Assembly: GCA_016786485.1 (NCBI GenBank)
Contig: JAEUWD010000051.1
Span: forward strand, 1 to 64,000
Direction: 5' to 3'
DNA from: Bacteriovoracaceae bacterium
Lineage (GTDB): Bacteria; Bdellovibrionota; Bacteriovoracia; Bacteriovoracales; Bacteriovoracaceae
DNA: 64,000 nt
In this document: piece after piece, positions 42,874-53,101 of the stretch
Position numbering within the stretch: the stretch's first letter is position 1
How the letters are laid out: the number at the start of each line of letters is the position of its first letter
Translations under genes and position numbers: made by a program
The notes under the pieces: generated by a model
Database searches by the model: none
Seen by the model: only the letters and a program-made list of their open reading frames with translations
Told to the model about the DNA's origin: nothing

Positions 42874-44768
42874 AACGGATTTCCAAAGAAATTTATGTAC
42901 TTGTATATGTTTCGATACTAATTTCACCGTTTTTTTACTACAAAGCACAAATAGACCTAGATCGTAATATAAAAGGTGCAGTAAGCGAATTGAAGGAAAA
43001 AATTAAACAGACTGATTTGATCTTAGATTTTATGACTGAATTACCTTTTGTTTCGAACTCGATAGATTTTAGCAGTTATGACCAAATCGATAAATTAATT
43101 GAAACGCGTATGCATTCAGATGAGATGCTTGACGAGTTTCATATTCTAAATAGTAGTTTTGTTCCAATATATTCAAAAAAAATGAACTATAAATTAAGTA
43201 ATTTAGAGTTTATTGAGAAAATAAGAGAATATGACAAAAAAACACTTAAACCATTCTATTTTCTTGGCTCTAGTTTATTTATTTTAAAAAAAATCAAAAG
43301 GTCAAATTTGGATGATGATTTTTATATTATGGCAAAATTATTTATTGATAACTATTTTATAAATCGACTGGCTCAAGATGGGATATATTTAAAAAAGCCA
43401 ATCTATTTTAATGACGTTGTAGCGCAAAATACGGCTGATTTTAGTATGCTGGCAAAAAATATTTCTAAAGATGCTCAACTGTATAGATACTTAATGGATA
43501 ATTTGGCATTTTTAATAATGGTGATTATTTTTATGTTTTCTTCGTGTCTCATATTCATCAGGTTGTTTATCACGCCATTTCGAAAAATAATATCTTATAT
43601 AAAACAACTGTCATCAGCAAATATGCATTTTGATACTATGGACGAATTACCCCGTATATTTAGGCCATATCTTAAGATAATAGTGGAAGCAAATTCAACG
43701 ATCGTAAAAGCTCAGAAAACGGAAAGAGAGCTTGAAAATCAAAAGTTGCATTACAAAATAGCTCAGCAAGTCGCACATGACATACGTTCTCCATTAGTTG
43801 TTATTAAAACTTTGAAGCATGAATTAGATATTTTACCAGAAAAGATACGCAGAATATTGTTAATGAGCATTAATAGAATAGAAGAGATTACACTTAATTT
43901 GTTAAAAAAAAATGAACGAATAAATGCAGATTCAACCCCTCTAACAGAGGAGCTTCTAACTCTAATCGAGAATGTTTTGATCGAAAAACGAATTGAATAT
44001 AGAAACAACGACATGGTCAATATAACACTAATACGTAATTGTGATGATTTTGGTTTTTTTGCAAATGTACGAAAAGGATATTTCAAAAGAATTATTTCAA
44101 ATTTAATTAATAATTCGATAGAGGCTTGTGGTGATAAAAATTGTTCGATTGTTATCACATTGAAGAAACAACATAATAACCATATATTAATTCTAAAAGA
44201 TAATGGCCCAGGCATCCCATCTGAAGTATTAGAAAAGTTATTCACAAATGGGTTCAGTACTAAAGTAAAAGGGAACGGACTTGGTTTATTTAGTGCGAGA
44301 GAGGAGTTGGAAAAATGCAGTGGAACAATTGTTATTGATTCATTAAATTCAAATGGTACAGAAGTGACAATAAAATTGCCATCTGTCGACAAGCCTAGCT
44401 TTTTTACGGATTCACTAACACTAACTAATTATGAGAAAGTTATCATCCTAGATGATGATATTTCTATACACGAAATGTTTCGTAAACTTTTTGCAGGTGC
44501 TGCACAGAAAGTGGAATATTTTGACAGTATTAAAAGCTTTGAGAGTACCTATAAAAAACTCAGTTCAAATATTTTGTTATTAATAGATTATGAGTTTGTG
44601 GGGGAAGTGGTAAATGGAATTGATGTCATAAAAAAAATACAGCATCAAAAAAACAGTCACCTTGTGACAGCACGTAATGAAGAAGATGATATTTTGACTC
44701 AATGTAAAAACGAAGGAATCAAAATCCTGCCAAAAAATTTGATAGTCCATGTTCCTATCAAGCTATAA
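42870..44768 (+). CDS. Hybrid sensor histidine kinase
   Basis: A 632-residue kinase. Transmembrane helices at about 8-25 and 212-234 flank a ~185-residue periplasmic domain. A HAMP-like linker and coiled coil (AQKTERELENQKLHYKIA) lead to the H-box AQQVAHDIRSPL with His303. The ATP-binding domain has N-box ISNLINNSIEACGD, G1 DNGPGIP and G2 GNGLGLFSAREEL. A C-terminal receiver from about 520 has DDD, an Asp in LLIDYE, Thr in LVTARN and Lys in ILPKN. The HDIRSPL type is frequent in Bdellovibrionota. ATGA overlap with the binding-protein gene. Confidence 0.88.
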   Translation: MKRISKEIYVLVYVSILISPFFYYKAQIDLDRNIKGAVSELKEKIKQTDLILDFMTELPFVSNSIDFSSYDQIDKLIETRMHSDEMLDEFHILNSSFVPIYSKKMNYKLSNLEFIEKIREYDKKTLKPFYFLGSSLFILKKIKRSNLDDDFYIMAKLFIDNYFINRLAQDGIYLKKPIYFNDVVAQNTADFSMLAKNISKDAQLYRYLMDNLAFLIMVIIFMFSSCLIFIRLFITPFRKIISYIKQLSSANMHFDTMDELPRIFRPYLKIIVEANSTIVKAQKTERELENQKLHYKIAQQVAHDIRSPLVVIKTLKHELDILPEKIRRILLMSINRIEEITLNLLKKNERINADSTPLTEELLTLIENVLIEKRIEYRNNDMVNITLIRNCDDFGFFANVRKGYFKRIISNLINNSIEACGDKNCSIVITLKKQHNNHILILKDNGPGIPSEVLEKLFTNGFSTKVKGNGLGLFSAREELEKCSGTIVIDSLNSNGTEVTIKLPSVDKPSFFTDSLTLTNYEKVIILDDDISIHEMFRKLFAGAAQKVEYFDSIKSFESTYKKLSSNILLLIDYEFVGEVVNGIDVIKKIQHQKNSHLVTARNEEDDILTQCKNEGIKILPKNLIVHVPIKL

Positions 44769-44840
44769 TCAGATTATATATTAAGGATTACATGGCATAA
44801 ACCCACATCGCATATAGGTGAAGTGTGCGTTTTGATGTAA

Positions 44841-45080
44841 ATATCACTGTATTTTTTCTTAATACACAAATTCACCTTGATAAACTTTGAATTAAAAGCT
44901 GTTGCAACTGAAGATAAATCAGTCACTCTTACTTATAAATTCTTGGCTGACATTATTAATACTGGTGAGGCAATCACTTGGATTAGAAACTTTGAAGCAA
45001 AATTGAGCACTTCCGAATCTGGAACAAAAGTTACGGAGGTTAATGAATTCGATGGTACAATGCAAATTGGTAAAAACTAA
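44841..45080 (+). pseudogene. Start-less reading frame, possible gene remnant
   Basis: The frame is open from 44841 (after a TAA at 44838) to a TAA ending at 45080. The last ~65 codons read like real protein (ELKAVATEDKSVTLTYKF, then TGEAITWIRNFEAKL). There is no ATG near the front and no Shine-Dalgarno before the only alternative start, a TTG at 44877. This suggests the 3' remnant of a gene that lost its beginning. A genuine TTG-started small gene remains possible. No family recognised. Confidence 0.35.
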
Positions 45081-45202
45081 TTCGCATCTTCACATTCTTC
45101 TGTGTGCTTTGGATCATCACAGCTATTTAATTCATAAATAGTTTGAATATAGAAACCACCTCGAATCAAAAATAAGATCCAGAATAAGATGTTGGTTTTC
45201 AT
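45077..45202 (-). CDS. Possible 41-residue protein with N-terminal hydrophobic segment
   Basis: ATG at 45202 to TAG at 45077. The protein has a hydrophobic N-terminus (MKTNILFWILFLIRGGFYI) and an acidic tail with two cysteines (ELNSCDDPKHTEECEDAN). No strong Shine-Dalgarno is visible, and the start codon lies at the edge of an inverted repeat. It overlaps the remnant ORF on the other strand by 4 bp. Weakly supported; a secreted micro-protein is possible. Confidence 0.3.
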   Translation of the reverse strand: MKTNILFWILFLIRGGFYIQTIYELNSCDDPKHTEECEDAN

Positions 45203-45221
45203 GACTCACAGTATGAGTCAT
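45201..45221. repeat. 8-bp inverted repeat with 5-nt centre
   Basis: ATGACTCA (45201-45208) and TGAGTCAT (45214-45221) are exact reverse complements around CAGTA. The left arm overlaps the start codon of the 41-residue minus-strand ORF, so it could be an operator or a translation-blocking hairpin. About 57 bp lie between it and the secA stop. Confidence 0.5.
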
Positions 45222-45277
45222 CCCATGTCTCTTTTAAGAGATTTCCAACGACGGTTAAAAAGAATGTTGTATTGGTA

Positions 45278-47833
45278 TTAAGTCCCATGACAGTGCTTAA
45301 ATTTCTTACCTGAACCACAAGGACATGGATCGTTACGACCAACTTTAGAATCAGTTCGTTGAACGGTCTTCGCACTTGCGCCTTTCTCTTCAAGCTCGCG
45401 CGCTTTTCTGTGAGCGGCCAGTTGGGCCTCAAGCATCGCTTCTTGTTGTTTCTTAATCTCAGCAATTTCGTCAGCGGTGTAGAGCTTAACTTCAAAAATA
45501 GTTTCAATCACAGCTTGTTTAATTCTCAATTTCATATCTTCGTAAAGAGTGAAAGCTTCACGCTTGTATTCAACTAGCGGATCTTTTTGTCCATAAGCAC
45601 GAAGATTGATACCTTCTTTCAAGTGGTCCATAGCGAGTAGGTGATCTTTCCAATGTGAATCAAAAGTTGAAAGCAGAATTTCCTTAACTGTTAATGCAAC
45701 CTGAGTCTCATCATATTGCGAAAATTTCTTATTTAAAATTTCCAGCGCTGTGGTCTTAAAATAATCGACCACGTTGCCTTGAAATTTTTTCTCGCACTCA
45801 GATTGAGTGACTTCAATATGTGTTTTAAAAACATTTTTAAAGCCATTTTTCATATCTTCCCACGGCCATTCATGAACCTGAGGTGCACGTGAAGCAGGTC
45901 GATATTGGGATTCAAGGTAGAACACCACGTCTTCTAACATTTCTTCTAAGAATTGACGGTTACCTTCATCATTTAAAATATCACGACGTATTTTATAAAT
46001 AACTTTTCGTTGCTCATTCATAACATTATCAAAATCAAGTAAGTGTTTTCTGATTTCGAAGTTATGACCTTCCACGCGTTTTTGTGCTTTAGCAATCGCG
46101 TTTGAAATCATATTGTGCTCAATCGGTTCGTTATCATTCATTCCTAAACGAGTCATGATGCCACGGATTCTATCTGAACCGAAAATACGCATTAAATCAT
46201 CTTCAAGTGATAAGAAGAATTTTGAAACACCTGGGTCACCCTGACGACCTGAACGACCTCTTAATTGGTTATCAATTCGGCGGGCCTCGTGTCTTTCAGT
46301 ACCTAAGATTAAAAGACCATCGAGCTGTTTTGTTTCCGAAGTTAATTTAATATCGGTACCACGACCGGCCATGTTGGTAGCAATAGTCACTGCACCTTTC
46401 GTTCCAGCATTGGTAATAATATGGGCTTCACGTTCGTGTTGTTTTGCGTTTAATACTTCGTGTGGAATTTTTTTTGCACGTAAGTATTGTGAAATAATTT
46501 CAGAACTATCGATAGAAATGGTACCAACCAGAACCGGCTGACCCTTCTTATGAAGTTTTTCAATTAAATCGGCAACTGCCACGTACTTGGCATTTTTTGA
46601 AGCATAGACCACGTCGGCTTGATCATCGCGTTTCATGGGAACGTTGGTTGGGATAACGACCACATCTAAGTTATAAATTTTGGCAAATTCTTCGGCCTCA
46701 GTATCTGCCGTACCTGTCATCCCAGAAAGTTTGTTATACAAACGGAAATAATTTTGGAAAGTAATCGAAGCCAGTGTTTGGTTTTCGCTTTTAACGGCCA
46801 CGCCTTCTTTGGCTTCAACCGCTTGGTGTAAACCATCTGACCAACGTGAGCCATCTTTTAAACGGCCAGTAAATTCATCAACGATGATAACTCGGCCTTC
46901 CTTCACCACGTAATCCACGTCTTTTGCAAATAAAGTGTGAGCTTTTAGCGCTTGGTTAACAGCGTGGAGCATATCAATATTTTTAACTTCGAAAAGGTTT
47001 TCGATATTTAAAAATTGTTGAACTTTATTCACACCCTCATCCGTTAAAACAGATGAACGTGATTTTTCATCCACCGTATAGTGAGTGTCTTTGACTAGTG
47101 TAGGGAGAATACGATTCACTTTGCCGTAAAGACTAGTATCGCCTTCGCTTGGACCAGAGATCAGTAACGGAGTACGCGCCTCATCGATTAAAATCGAGTC
47201 GACCTCATCCACGATACAGAAGTTATGTTCTCTTTGCACATAGTGCTTCAGATCAAATTTCATATTGTCGCGAAGATAGTCGAAAGCAAATTCGTTATTG
47301 GTTCCGTAAGTAATGTCTGAGTTGTAAGCGTTTTGTCTTTCATCATCACGCATGTCAGATAAAATACAACCAACTGATAAACCTAACCAATTATAAAGCA
47401 CACCCATTTCATGAGCGTCGCGGGCCGCGAGGTAATCGTTAACGGTAACCAGGTGACAGCCAGTTCCTGGAAGAGCGTTTAAGTAAAGCGCTAATGTCGC
47501 AGTTAAAGTTTTACCTTCACCGGTTTTCATTTCTGAAATTTTACCTTGATGCAAAACAGTAGCACCCATAATTTGCACATCGAAGTGACGCATTTTAAGT
47601 ACACGAGTTGAGGCTTCTCTGACCGTTGCAAAAGCTTCCGGTAGAATATCATCGAGACTTTTTCCACTTTCTAAATCTTTTCTGAGTTTTGCCGTTTGGC
47701 CTTTCAGTTGTTCATCACTCATCGCCTTCATTTTCGGCTCGAGAGCATTAACGGCATCAACAATTGGTTTTAAAGCTTTAAGATCGCGGTCTTGTTTAGT
47801 TCCAAAAACTTTTCTGATAATTTGATTAAGCAT
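45278..47833 (-). CDS. secA: Protein translocase ATPase SecA
   Basis: Motor ATPase of the Sec export pathway, 851 aa. Walker A MKTGEGKT (102-109), [19 protein letters not shown]-type DEAD region ([20 protein letters not shown]), [22 protein letters not shown] (helicase motif) and [12 protein letters not shown]. The C-terminus has the SEC-C zinc site [15 protein letters not shown] (Cys837, Cys839, Cys848, His849) that binds SecB and ribosomes. GGAG 7 nt before the ATG. It follows the M23 gene by 14 bp on the same strand. Confidence 0.97.
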   Translation of the reverse strand: MLNQIIRKVFGTKQDRDLKALKPIVDAVNALEPKMKAMSDEQLKGQTAKLRKDLESGKSLDDILPEAFATVREASTRVLKMRHFDVQIMGATVLHQGKISEMKTGEGKTLTATLALYLNALPGTGCHLVTVNDYLAARDAHEMGVLYNWLGLSVGCILSDMRDDERQNAYNSDITYGTNNEFAFDYLRDNMKFDLKHYVQREHNFCIVDEVDSILIDEARTPLLISGPSEGDTSLYGKVNRILPTLVKDTHYTVDEKSRSSVLTDEGVNKVQQFLNIENLFEVKNIDMLHAVNQALKAHTLFAKDVDYVVKEGRVIIVDEFTGRLKDGSRWSDGLHQAVEAKEGVAVKSENQTLASITFQNYFRLYNKLSGMTGTADTEAEEFAKIYNLDVVVIPTNVPMKRDDQADVVYASKNAKYVAVADLIEKLHKKGQPVLVGTISIDSSEIISQYLRAKKIPHEVLNAKQHEREAHIITNAGTKGAVTIATNMAGRGTDIKLTSETKQLDGLLILGTERHEARRIDNQLRGRSGRQGDPGVSKFFLSLEDDLMRIFGSDRIRGIMTRLGMNDNEPIEHNMISNAIAKAQKRVEGHNFEIRKHLLDFDNVMNEQRKVIYKIRRDILNDEGNRQFLEEMLEDVVFYLESQYRPASRAPQVHEWPWEDMKNGFKNVFKTHIEVTQSECEKKFQGNVVDYFKTTALEILNKKFSQYDETQVALTVKEILLSTFDSHWKDHLLAMDHLKEGINLRAYGQKDPLVEYKREAFTLYEDMKLRIKQAVIETIFEVKLYTADEIAEIKKQQEAMLEAQLAAHRKARELEEKGASAKTVQRTDSKVGRNDPCPCGSGKKFKHCHGT

Positions 47834-47847
47834 GATATCTCCAACAT

Positions 47848-48942
47848 TTATTCAAGTACGTAATACAAGGGATCAACGGCAACACCATTAACTCTCACTT
47901 CATAGTGAAGATGGGGCCCTGTCGAATTTCCAGTATTACCAACTCGAGCAATTAGGCGTCCACGTTTTACACTATCGCCCAACTTAATGTGAAGACTTTG
48001 ATTGTGAGCATAGATGGTTTCAATTCCATAACCATGATCAATTTGCACAAAGTTTCCAAATCCTGCTTTTCGTCCAGAAAAAGTAATTAAACCGTCCGCG
48101 GGAGCGTAAATCGGCGTCCCTGGCGTCGCACCAACATCGAGACCTTCGTGCATACGCAGACGTCCAGATACGGGGTTAATTCTTTGTCCGTAATAGTCAG
48201 TAATCCAACCATTGGTTGGAAGAAAAGTAGGGGTTGAGCGCAAAAGTGAATCTTTATCCAATAGGTACTCATCAAGTTTAAGAATTTCTTCTTCCATATT
48301 GGATACAACACTTTTAATTTTGTTAAATTGAAAATCGAAGCTGGCATAGTCTTTGGCCAAATTAAAACTACGCTTCGAAAGTTCGGACCAATCTTTAGCA
48401 ATATTATAATTTTTTTGAATGCCTAAGTTCGCTGCAATTTTTTGGTCATAAAGGTTTTTTAAATTTTGGTATTCAACTTCGGTTTCCATCTGTGAGAAGT
48501 CGAGATTTAAATTTAAATAATTTTTTAAATATTCAGGCATTTTGACTGAAGTTTGACGGTCATCACCGCTACCTTCGTCATTGCTCTCATCTTCATCTTT
48601 TAATGGAACAGTAGGGCCAGTATAATTTAATTCTTCAAGACCAGTAATAACACGCAATTTTTTTTCAAAGGTGTGAATACGGCGAAGATCTTCTGCGAGC
48701 GTATTGATTTTCATTTGAAATAACTGAACTTGTTCTTTGAGCTGACGGTTTTCTAAAGTTAAATGTTTGTTCTCATAAACTTGCTGAAGAATTTTCCAGT
48801 AGTCGTAAGCCAGGATTCCAATAAGAAGAGTGAATACAACGAAAATGAACGCGAATGATTTAAAAAATAATCCCGGAATACGTATTGATTTAACGCCTTT
48901 TTCTTTTTCGGGAATAATCATTAAGGTATAGTACCGGTCCAT
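47848..48942 (-). CDS. M23-family peptidoglycan endopeptidase
   Basis: A 364-residue inner-membrane-anchored protein. One transmembrane helix (about 26-47) is followed by a coiled-coil region (about 55-95). A long linker leads to a LytM/M23 domain at about 255-364. The zinc/catalytic residues His265 and Asp269 (MHEGLDVG), His313 (YAHN) and His344/His346 (GPHLHYE) are all present, so it should be an active cross-link hydrolase rather than an EnvC-type activator. AAGGAT Shine-Dalgarno present. It lies between a PP2C phosphatase gene (45 bp) and secA (14 bp). Confidence 0.92.
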   Translation of the reverse strand: MDRYYTLMIIPEKEKGVKSIRIPGLFFKSFAFIFVVFTLLIGILAYDYWKILQQVYENKHLTLENRQLKEQVQLFQMKINTLAEDLRRIHTFEKKLRVITGLEELNYTGPTVPLKDEDESNDEGSGDDRQTSVKMPEYLKNYLNLNLDFSQMETEVEYQNLKNLYDQKIAANLGIQKNYNIAKDWSELSKRSFNLAKDYASFDFQFNKIKSVVSNMEEEILKLDEYLLDKDSLLRSTPTFLPTNGWITDYYGQRINPVSGRLRMHEGLDVGATPGTPIYAPADGLITFSGRKAGFGNFVQIDHGYGIETIYAHNQSLHIKLGDSVKRGRLIARVGNTGNSTGPHLHYEVRVNGVAVDPLYYVLE

Positions 48943-48987
48943 ACGAATCCTTGGAAAAGTTATAATGTGACTATTGTAATAAAAAGA

Positions 48988-49734
48988 TTATGCGTGGGCG
49001 ACAGAAATAATCACGGAAACGTTATCTTTTCCGCCATTATCGAGGGCCTTTTGAATAAGCGCGTGGACGGCCTGCTTAACTGTATCCATGGTAACTGCAG
49101 CAGGGTCAGGTAAATGTTGGTTAACAATATCTAAAATGGCTTGATCACCAACTAAACCGTGAAGACCATCTGTGCAGAGTATAAAAATATCGTTTTTACA
49201 AACTTTATAACGGAAAACATCCACATCAACATCAGGATCAAAGCCCACCGTTCGAACGAGAACATTTTTTTGTTCGTCGTAGCGTGCCATTTCTCGAGAA
49301 TAAATCCCCATGCTGACTTTTTCTTGGACGAGAGAGTGGTCACGGCTTAATTGATAAAGTTGTCCTTCGTGTATTAAATAACAACGCGAATCGCCGACAT
49401 TTACGACATAAAGGTTAGGGCCTTTATATTGAATTCCAGAAATAGTTGTCCCCATTCCTGCTAGCTCTTTATTTTTTGCCGCAATCTCTAAAATATTTTT
49501 ATTAATATGTTTGATACAAGCTGTGAGTTTGCTTTCTGGCTCTTCTTCCGTTGTTTCATCAAAAAATTCTGGCATTAATTTGGCAGCAGTTTGCGATGCG
49601 ATATCTCCACCTTGATGCCCACCCATACCATCGGCAACAGCGAAGAAAAGGTGCTTCGGAGATAAGCATAATGAATCTTGATTGGTTTTTCGTTTTAAAC
49701 CGATGTCTGAATGGCCTGCCGTAATAATACTCAC
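48988..49734 (-). CDS. PP2C-family protein serine/threonine phosphatase
   Basis: A 248-residue soluble phosphatase with GTG start and AAGGAAG upstream. Metal-binding aspartates are visible in GLKRKTNQDS (Asp20), FAVADGMGGHQGG (Asp35), ILCTDGLHGLV and GGKDNVSVII. This matches the short bacterial Stp/PrpC type. No partner Hanks kinase is adjacent. Instead the gene is divergent, across 185 bp, from prkA, a different kind of serine kinase, and it shares a transcription direction with the M23 peptidase and secA. Confidence 0.93.
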   Translation of the reverse strand: MSIITAGHSDIGLKRKTNQDSLCLSPKHLFFAVADGMGGHQGGDIASQTAAKLMPEFFDETTEEEPESKLTACIKHINKNILEIAAKNKELAGMGTTISGIQYKGPNLYVVNVGDSRCYLIHEGQLYQLSRDHSLVQEKVSMGIYSREMARYDEQKNVLVRTVGFDPDVDVDVFRYKVCKNDIFILCTDGLHGLVGDQAILDIVNQHLPDPAAVTMDTVKQAVHALIQKALDNGGKDNVSVIISVAHA

Positions 49735-49849
49735 AAAACTTCCTTATAGTTTATGATAGGACAGACTCAAAAATCATGGAAGACAAAAGATTATTCCTGA
49801 GTAATTTGGTCGGAAAGTGTCATTATTTCAAGTCTTTGATTTTTCTTAA

Positions 49850-49877
49850 TTGAATGATCGTTTTTACAGTGTACAAT
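49850..49877 (+). promoter_or_regulatory. Candidate promoter of prkA operon
   Basis: TTGAAT (49850-49855), 16 bp, TACAAT (49872-49877), about 43 bp before the prkA start in the 185-bp divergent region. It fits sigma-70 consensus moderately well. I see no TGGC-N-TGC sigma-54 site. Confidence 0.35.
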
Positions 49878-49919
49878 TATAGTCAAGAGGGATCTACTCC
49901 CACCTCATAAGGAGATGTC

Positions 49920-51971
49920 ATGCCGAACATGGATATCAAATCATTCGTAACCTCACATTTTAATGCAGAAGATTTTTCTCATTTGCATTGGACTGGAGAT
50001 TTTCAAAATTACACAGACCTTGTTCTGAAGAACCCTCGAATCACTCGTAATGCCTTCCAACGCATGCACGATATGATTATGTCGTACGGGACAAGCAAAT
50101 ATACAGAGTACAAAAAAGAAATTACTCGTTACCACTTCTTTGATGATCCGTTTGATAACGGCAAAGATGCTATCTTTGGTATCGATGTTCACTTGATGAA
50201 GCTCGTTAACTTCTTTAAGTCAGCAGCGATGGGCTACGGGACTGAAAAACGCGTGCTTTTACTTCATGGTCCAGTAGGTTCGGCAAAATCTTCGATTTCG
50301 CGTTTACTTAAAAAAGGTCTTGAGCATTATTCAAAAACCGATGAAGGCGCACTTTATACTTATGAGTGGTACGATTCAGAGCCAACTGAAATTCTAGGTG
50401 GCCAAAAAGTATTTCCATGTCCAATGCATGAAGAACCACTAAAACTTATTCCAGAAGAAGTTCGTCCAAAATTTGTTGAAGAATTAAATAAGAAGCTTGA
50501 TGGCCATAAAGTAAAAATTAAAGGCAACGTAAACCCAGCTTGTCGTTATATTTTTGAACAGTATATGCGCAAATATGATGGTAATTGGGCCAAAGTGGTT
50601 GGCCACATTCGTATTAAACGTCTGATACTTTCTGAGAAAGACAGAGTAGGGATTGGTACATTCCAACCAAAAGATGAAAAAAACCAAGACTCAACAGAAT
50701 TAACTGGTGATATTAACTATCGTAAAATTGCCCAATATGGTTCTGACTCAGATCCAAGAGCATTTAACTTCGATGGTGAATTCAATATTGCAAACCGCGG
50801 GATCGTCGAATTTATCGAGATGTTAAAACTCGATGTTGCGTTCTTGTACGATTTATTAGGTGCTTCACAAGAACAATCAATTAAGCCTAAGAAATTTGCC
50901 CAGACTTATATTGATGAAGTTATCTTAGGTCACACTAACGAACCAGAGTACAGAAAGTTACAAAATAACGAGTTTATGGAAGCGCTCCGAGATAGAACGG
51001 TAAAAATTGATGTACCGTACATTACTCGTTTGGATCAGGAAGTCCGCATTTATCAAAAAGATTTTAATGAACGAACTCTTAACATCCATATTGCGCCCCA
51101 TACACTCGAGATGGCGTCAACTTGGGCGATTCTGACTCGTTTAGAAGAACCTAAAAAATCCGACTTAACAAAAATGCAGAAGTTAAAACTGTATAACGGT
51201 AAAACCTTACCAGGATACAATGAAGATAACGTTAAAGAACTTCGTAAAGAAGCTGTACGTGAAGGTCTTGAAGGTATTTCTCCTCGTTATATTCAAGATA
51301 AAATTTCAAATGCGATCGTTAAGAACGCTCACCATGGTTGTTTGAATCCATTTATGGTTTTCAACGAACTTGAATCTGGTTTAAAGCACCATGCTTTAAT
51401 CAATTCACCAGAGCAACTTGATCACAATAAAGAAATGTTATCGGTGACTCGTCAAGAGTATGAAGATATCGTGAAGAACGACGTTATGAAGGCGATCAGC
51501 GTAGATGAGTCAGCGATTCAAACCCTTTGTGCTAACTATATTGATAACGTTAAGGCGTACACGCAAAAAGAAAAAATCAGAAATAAATATTCTAACAAGC
51601 TAGAGGAAGCTGATGAAAGATTCATGCGATCAATTGAAGAAAAAATTGATATTCCTGAGTCTCGTAAAGATGACTTCCGTCGTGAAATCATGAATTACAT
51701 CGGTGCTCTAGCGATTGAAGGAAAATTATTTAACTACAAGATGAACGAAAGACTCCATCGCGCTCTTGAACTTAAATTGTTCGAGGATCAAAAAGATAGT
51801 ATTAAACTCACGACGATTATTTCCAACGTTGTCGATAAAGCAACTCAAGAAAAAATTGAAGTCGTGAAGTCTCGCCTCATGAAAAACTTTGGCTATTGTG
51901 AAGTTTGTGCGACAGATGCACTTAACTTCGTAGCTAGTATTTTCGCTAAGGGAGATTCGATTAAGTCGTAA
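49920..51971 (+). CDS. prkA: PrkA-family serine protein kinase (YeaG-like)
   Basis: A 683-residue PrkA kinase/AAA-like ATPase. Walker [13 protein letters not shown] (117-124), preceded by the family's N-terminal region. The central part ([41 protein letters not shown]) is highly characteristic. The C-terminal PrkA domain carries [36 protein letters not shown]. Start at the first ATG after AAGGAG. First gene of prkA-yhbH-spoVR, an arrangement conserved from E. coli (yeaG-yeaH with ycgB) to spore formers and tied to starvation and stress. The genes sit 9 bp and 2 bp apart. Confidence 0.96.
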   Translation: MPNMDIKSFVTSHFNAEDFSHLHWTGDFQNYTDLVLKNPRITRNAFQRMHDMIMSYGTSKYTEYKKEITRYHFFDDPFDNGKDAIFGIDVHLMKLVNFFKSAAMGYGTEKRVLLLHGPVGSAKSSISRLLKKGLEHYSKTDEGALYTYEWYDSEPTEILGGQKVFPCPMHEEPLKLIPEEVRPKFVEELNKKLDGHKVKIKGNVNPACRYIFEQYMRKYDGNWAKVVGHIRIKRLILSEKDRVGIGTFQPKDEKNQDSTELTGDINYRKIAQYGSDSDPRAFNFDGEFNIANRGIVEFIEMLKLDVAFLYDLLGASQEQSIKPKKFAQTYIDEVILGHTNEPEYRKLQNNEFMEALRDRTVKIDVPYITRLDQEVRIYQKDFNERTLNIHIAPHTLEMASTWAILTRLEEPKKSDLTKMQKLKLYNGKTLPGYNEDNVKELRKEAVREGLEGISPRYIQDKISNAIVKNAHHGCLNPFMVFNELESGLKHHALINSPEQLDHNKEMLSVTRQEYEDIVKNDVMKAISVDESAIQTLCANYIDNVKAYTQKEKIRNKYSNKLEEADERFMRSIEEKIDIPESRKDDFRREIMNYIGALAIEGKLFNYKMNERLHRALELKLFEDQKDSIKLTTIISNVVDKATQEKIEVVKSRLMKNFGYCEVCATDALNFVASIFAKGDSIKS

Positions 51972-51980
51972 GGAGAAATC

Positions 51981-53099
51981 TTGGATCATCCAATAAAAAG
52001 AGATCACTCTCGTTTCCGTAAAATTGTGAAGGGTCGAGTGAGAGAGAATTTACGTAAGTATATCTCTCAGGGCCAACAGATTATCCCAAAGGGAACTGAT
52101 AAGTTTACGGTACCAATGCCGCAAATTGATACTCCACGTTTCAAGTTCGGTGATAAATCACAGGGCGGTATGGGACAAGGAGATGGGAAACCAGGTGATC
52201 CAGTTGATGGTCAGCAGGATCCAAATGGTCAACCAGGCCAAGGTGAAGCTGGAGAAGGCGAAGGTTCGAAGGAACTTGAAGTCGAATTGTCGGTTGAAGA
52301 ACTAGCACAAATTTTAGGTGAAGAACTAGCTCTGCCAAATATTGAACCGAAAGGTAAAAAGTCCATCCATTCTCAAGTGGATCGTTACACGACGGTTGGA
52401 AATGTTGGTCCTGATTCACTTAAACATTTAAAACGCACATACAAACAAGCCTTAAAGCGCCAAGTATCCATGGGCACTTACGATCCAAATAACCCAACCG
52501 TTATCCCGAATCGCGCCGATTATCGTTACCGAGCTGCTGATACTAAAGTCGAAAATCAAAACGCCGCTGTGGTTATTTATATGATGGATGTTTCGGGTTC
52601 GATGGGTGATGAGCAAAAAGAAATTGTTCGTACTGAAAGCTTTTGGATCAATTTATGGTTAAAAAGTCAGTATAAAGATATTGATATTCGTTACATCATT
52701 CACGATGCGACAGCAAAAGAAGTGGATGAGAATACCTTCTTTAGAACGCGTGAGAGTGGTGGTACCTTGATTTCTTCAGCTTACACTTTATGTAAGCAAA
52801 TGATTCAAGCTGACTATAATCCAAATGAATGGAATATCTATCCTTTCCATTTCTCAGACGGCGATAACTGGTCAGCCGACGATACAAAACTTTGTCTTCA
52901 GTTGTTGGACGAATTTATTATTCCTTCATCGAACATGTTTTGTTACGGCCAAGTGGAAAGTCGTTATGGTTCAGGGCAGTTTTATAAAGATCTTAATGCC
53001 AAATATAGTGATAAAAATTCTGAAGTGATTTTATCGAAGATCAAAAACAAAGATGGAATATTGGATTCTATTAAAGAATTTTTAGGCAAGGGGAAATAA
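51981..53099 (+). CDS. yhbH: YeaH/YhbH family protein (VWA-like)
   Basis: A 372-residue protein of the UPF0229/YhbH family. TTG start with AGGAG 7 nt before it. The N-terminal basic region ([26 protein letters not shown]) is typical. A Gly/Gln/Pro-rich linker (about 55-90) leads to a VWA-like domain with [14 protein letters not shown] (MIDAS DxSxS), [12 protein letters not shown] and [11 protein letters not shown]. Middle gene of the PrkA operon. Its exact biochemical role is unresolved in the family; it may bring substrate to the PrkA kinase. Confidence 0.93.
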   Translation: MDHPIKRDHSRFRKIVKGRVRENLRKYISQGQQIIPKGTDKFTVPMPQIDTPRFKFGDKSQGGMGQGDGKPGDPVDGQQDPNGQPGQGEAGEGEGSKELEVELSVEELAQILGEELALPNIEPKGKKSIHSQVDRYTTVGNVGPDSLKHLKRTYKQALKRQVSMGTYDPNNPTVIPNRADYRYRAADTKVENQNAAVVIYMMDVSGSMGDEQKEIVRTESFWINLWLKSQYKDIDIRYIIHDATAKEVDENTFFRTRESGGTLISSAYTLCKQMIQADYNPNEWNIYPFHFSDGDNWSADDTKLCLQLLDEFIIPSSNMFCYGQVESRYGSGQFYKDLNAKYSDKNSEVILSKIKNKDGILDSIKEFLGKGK

Positions 53100-53101
53100 G
53101 A

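Larger units (their letters stand above)
44769..45278. other. Intergenic stretch with orphan small ORFs
   Basis: Five hundred bp between the kinase gene and secA. It holds a start-less plus-strand reading frame and a 41-residue minus-strand ORF (both listed separately), and an inverted repeat at 45201-45221. No RNA gene or terminator is convincing. The AT-rich, gene-poor texture matches the edge of the accessory block that begins near 39 kb. Confidence 0.5.

Noticed and set aside
43763-44392. Long minus-strand ORF (209 codons) antisense to the histidine kinase
   Set aside because: It covers exactly the conserved H-box/ATPase coding region, has no RBS, and the plus-strand motifs are intact.
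52141-52419. Minus-strand ORF in the yhbH linker
   Set aside because: Antisense of the Gly/Gln/Pro-rich linker; it only reflects low complexity.
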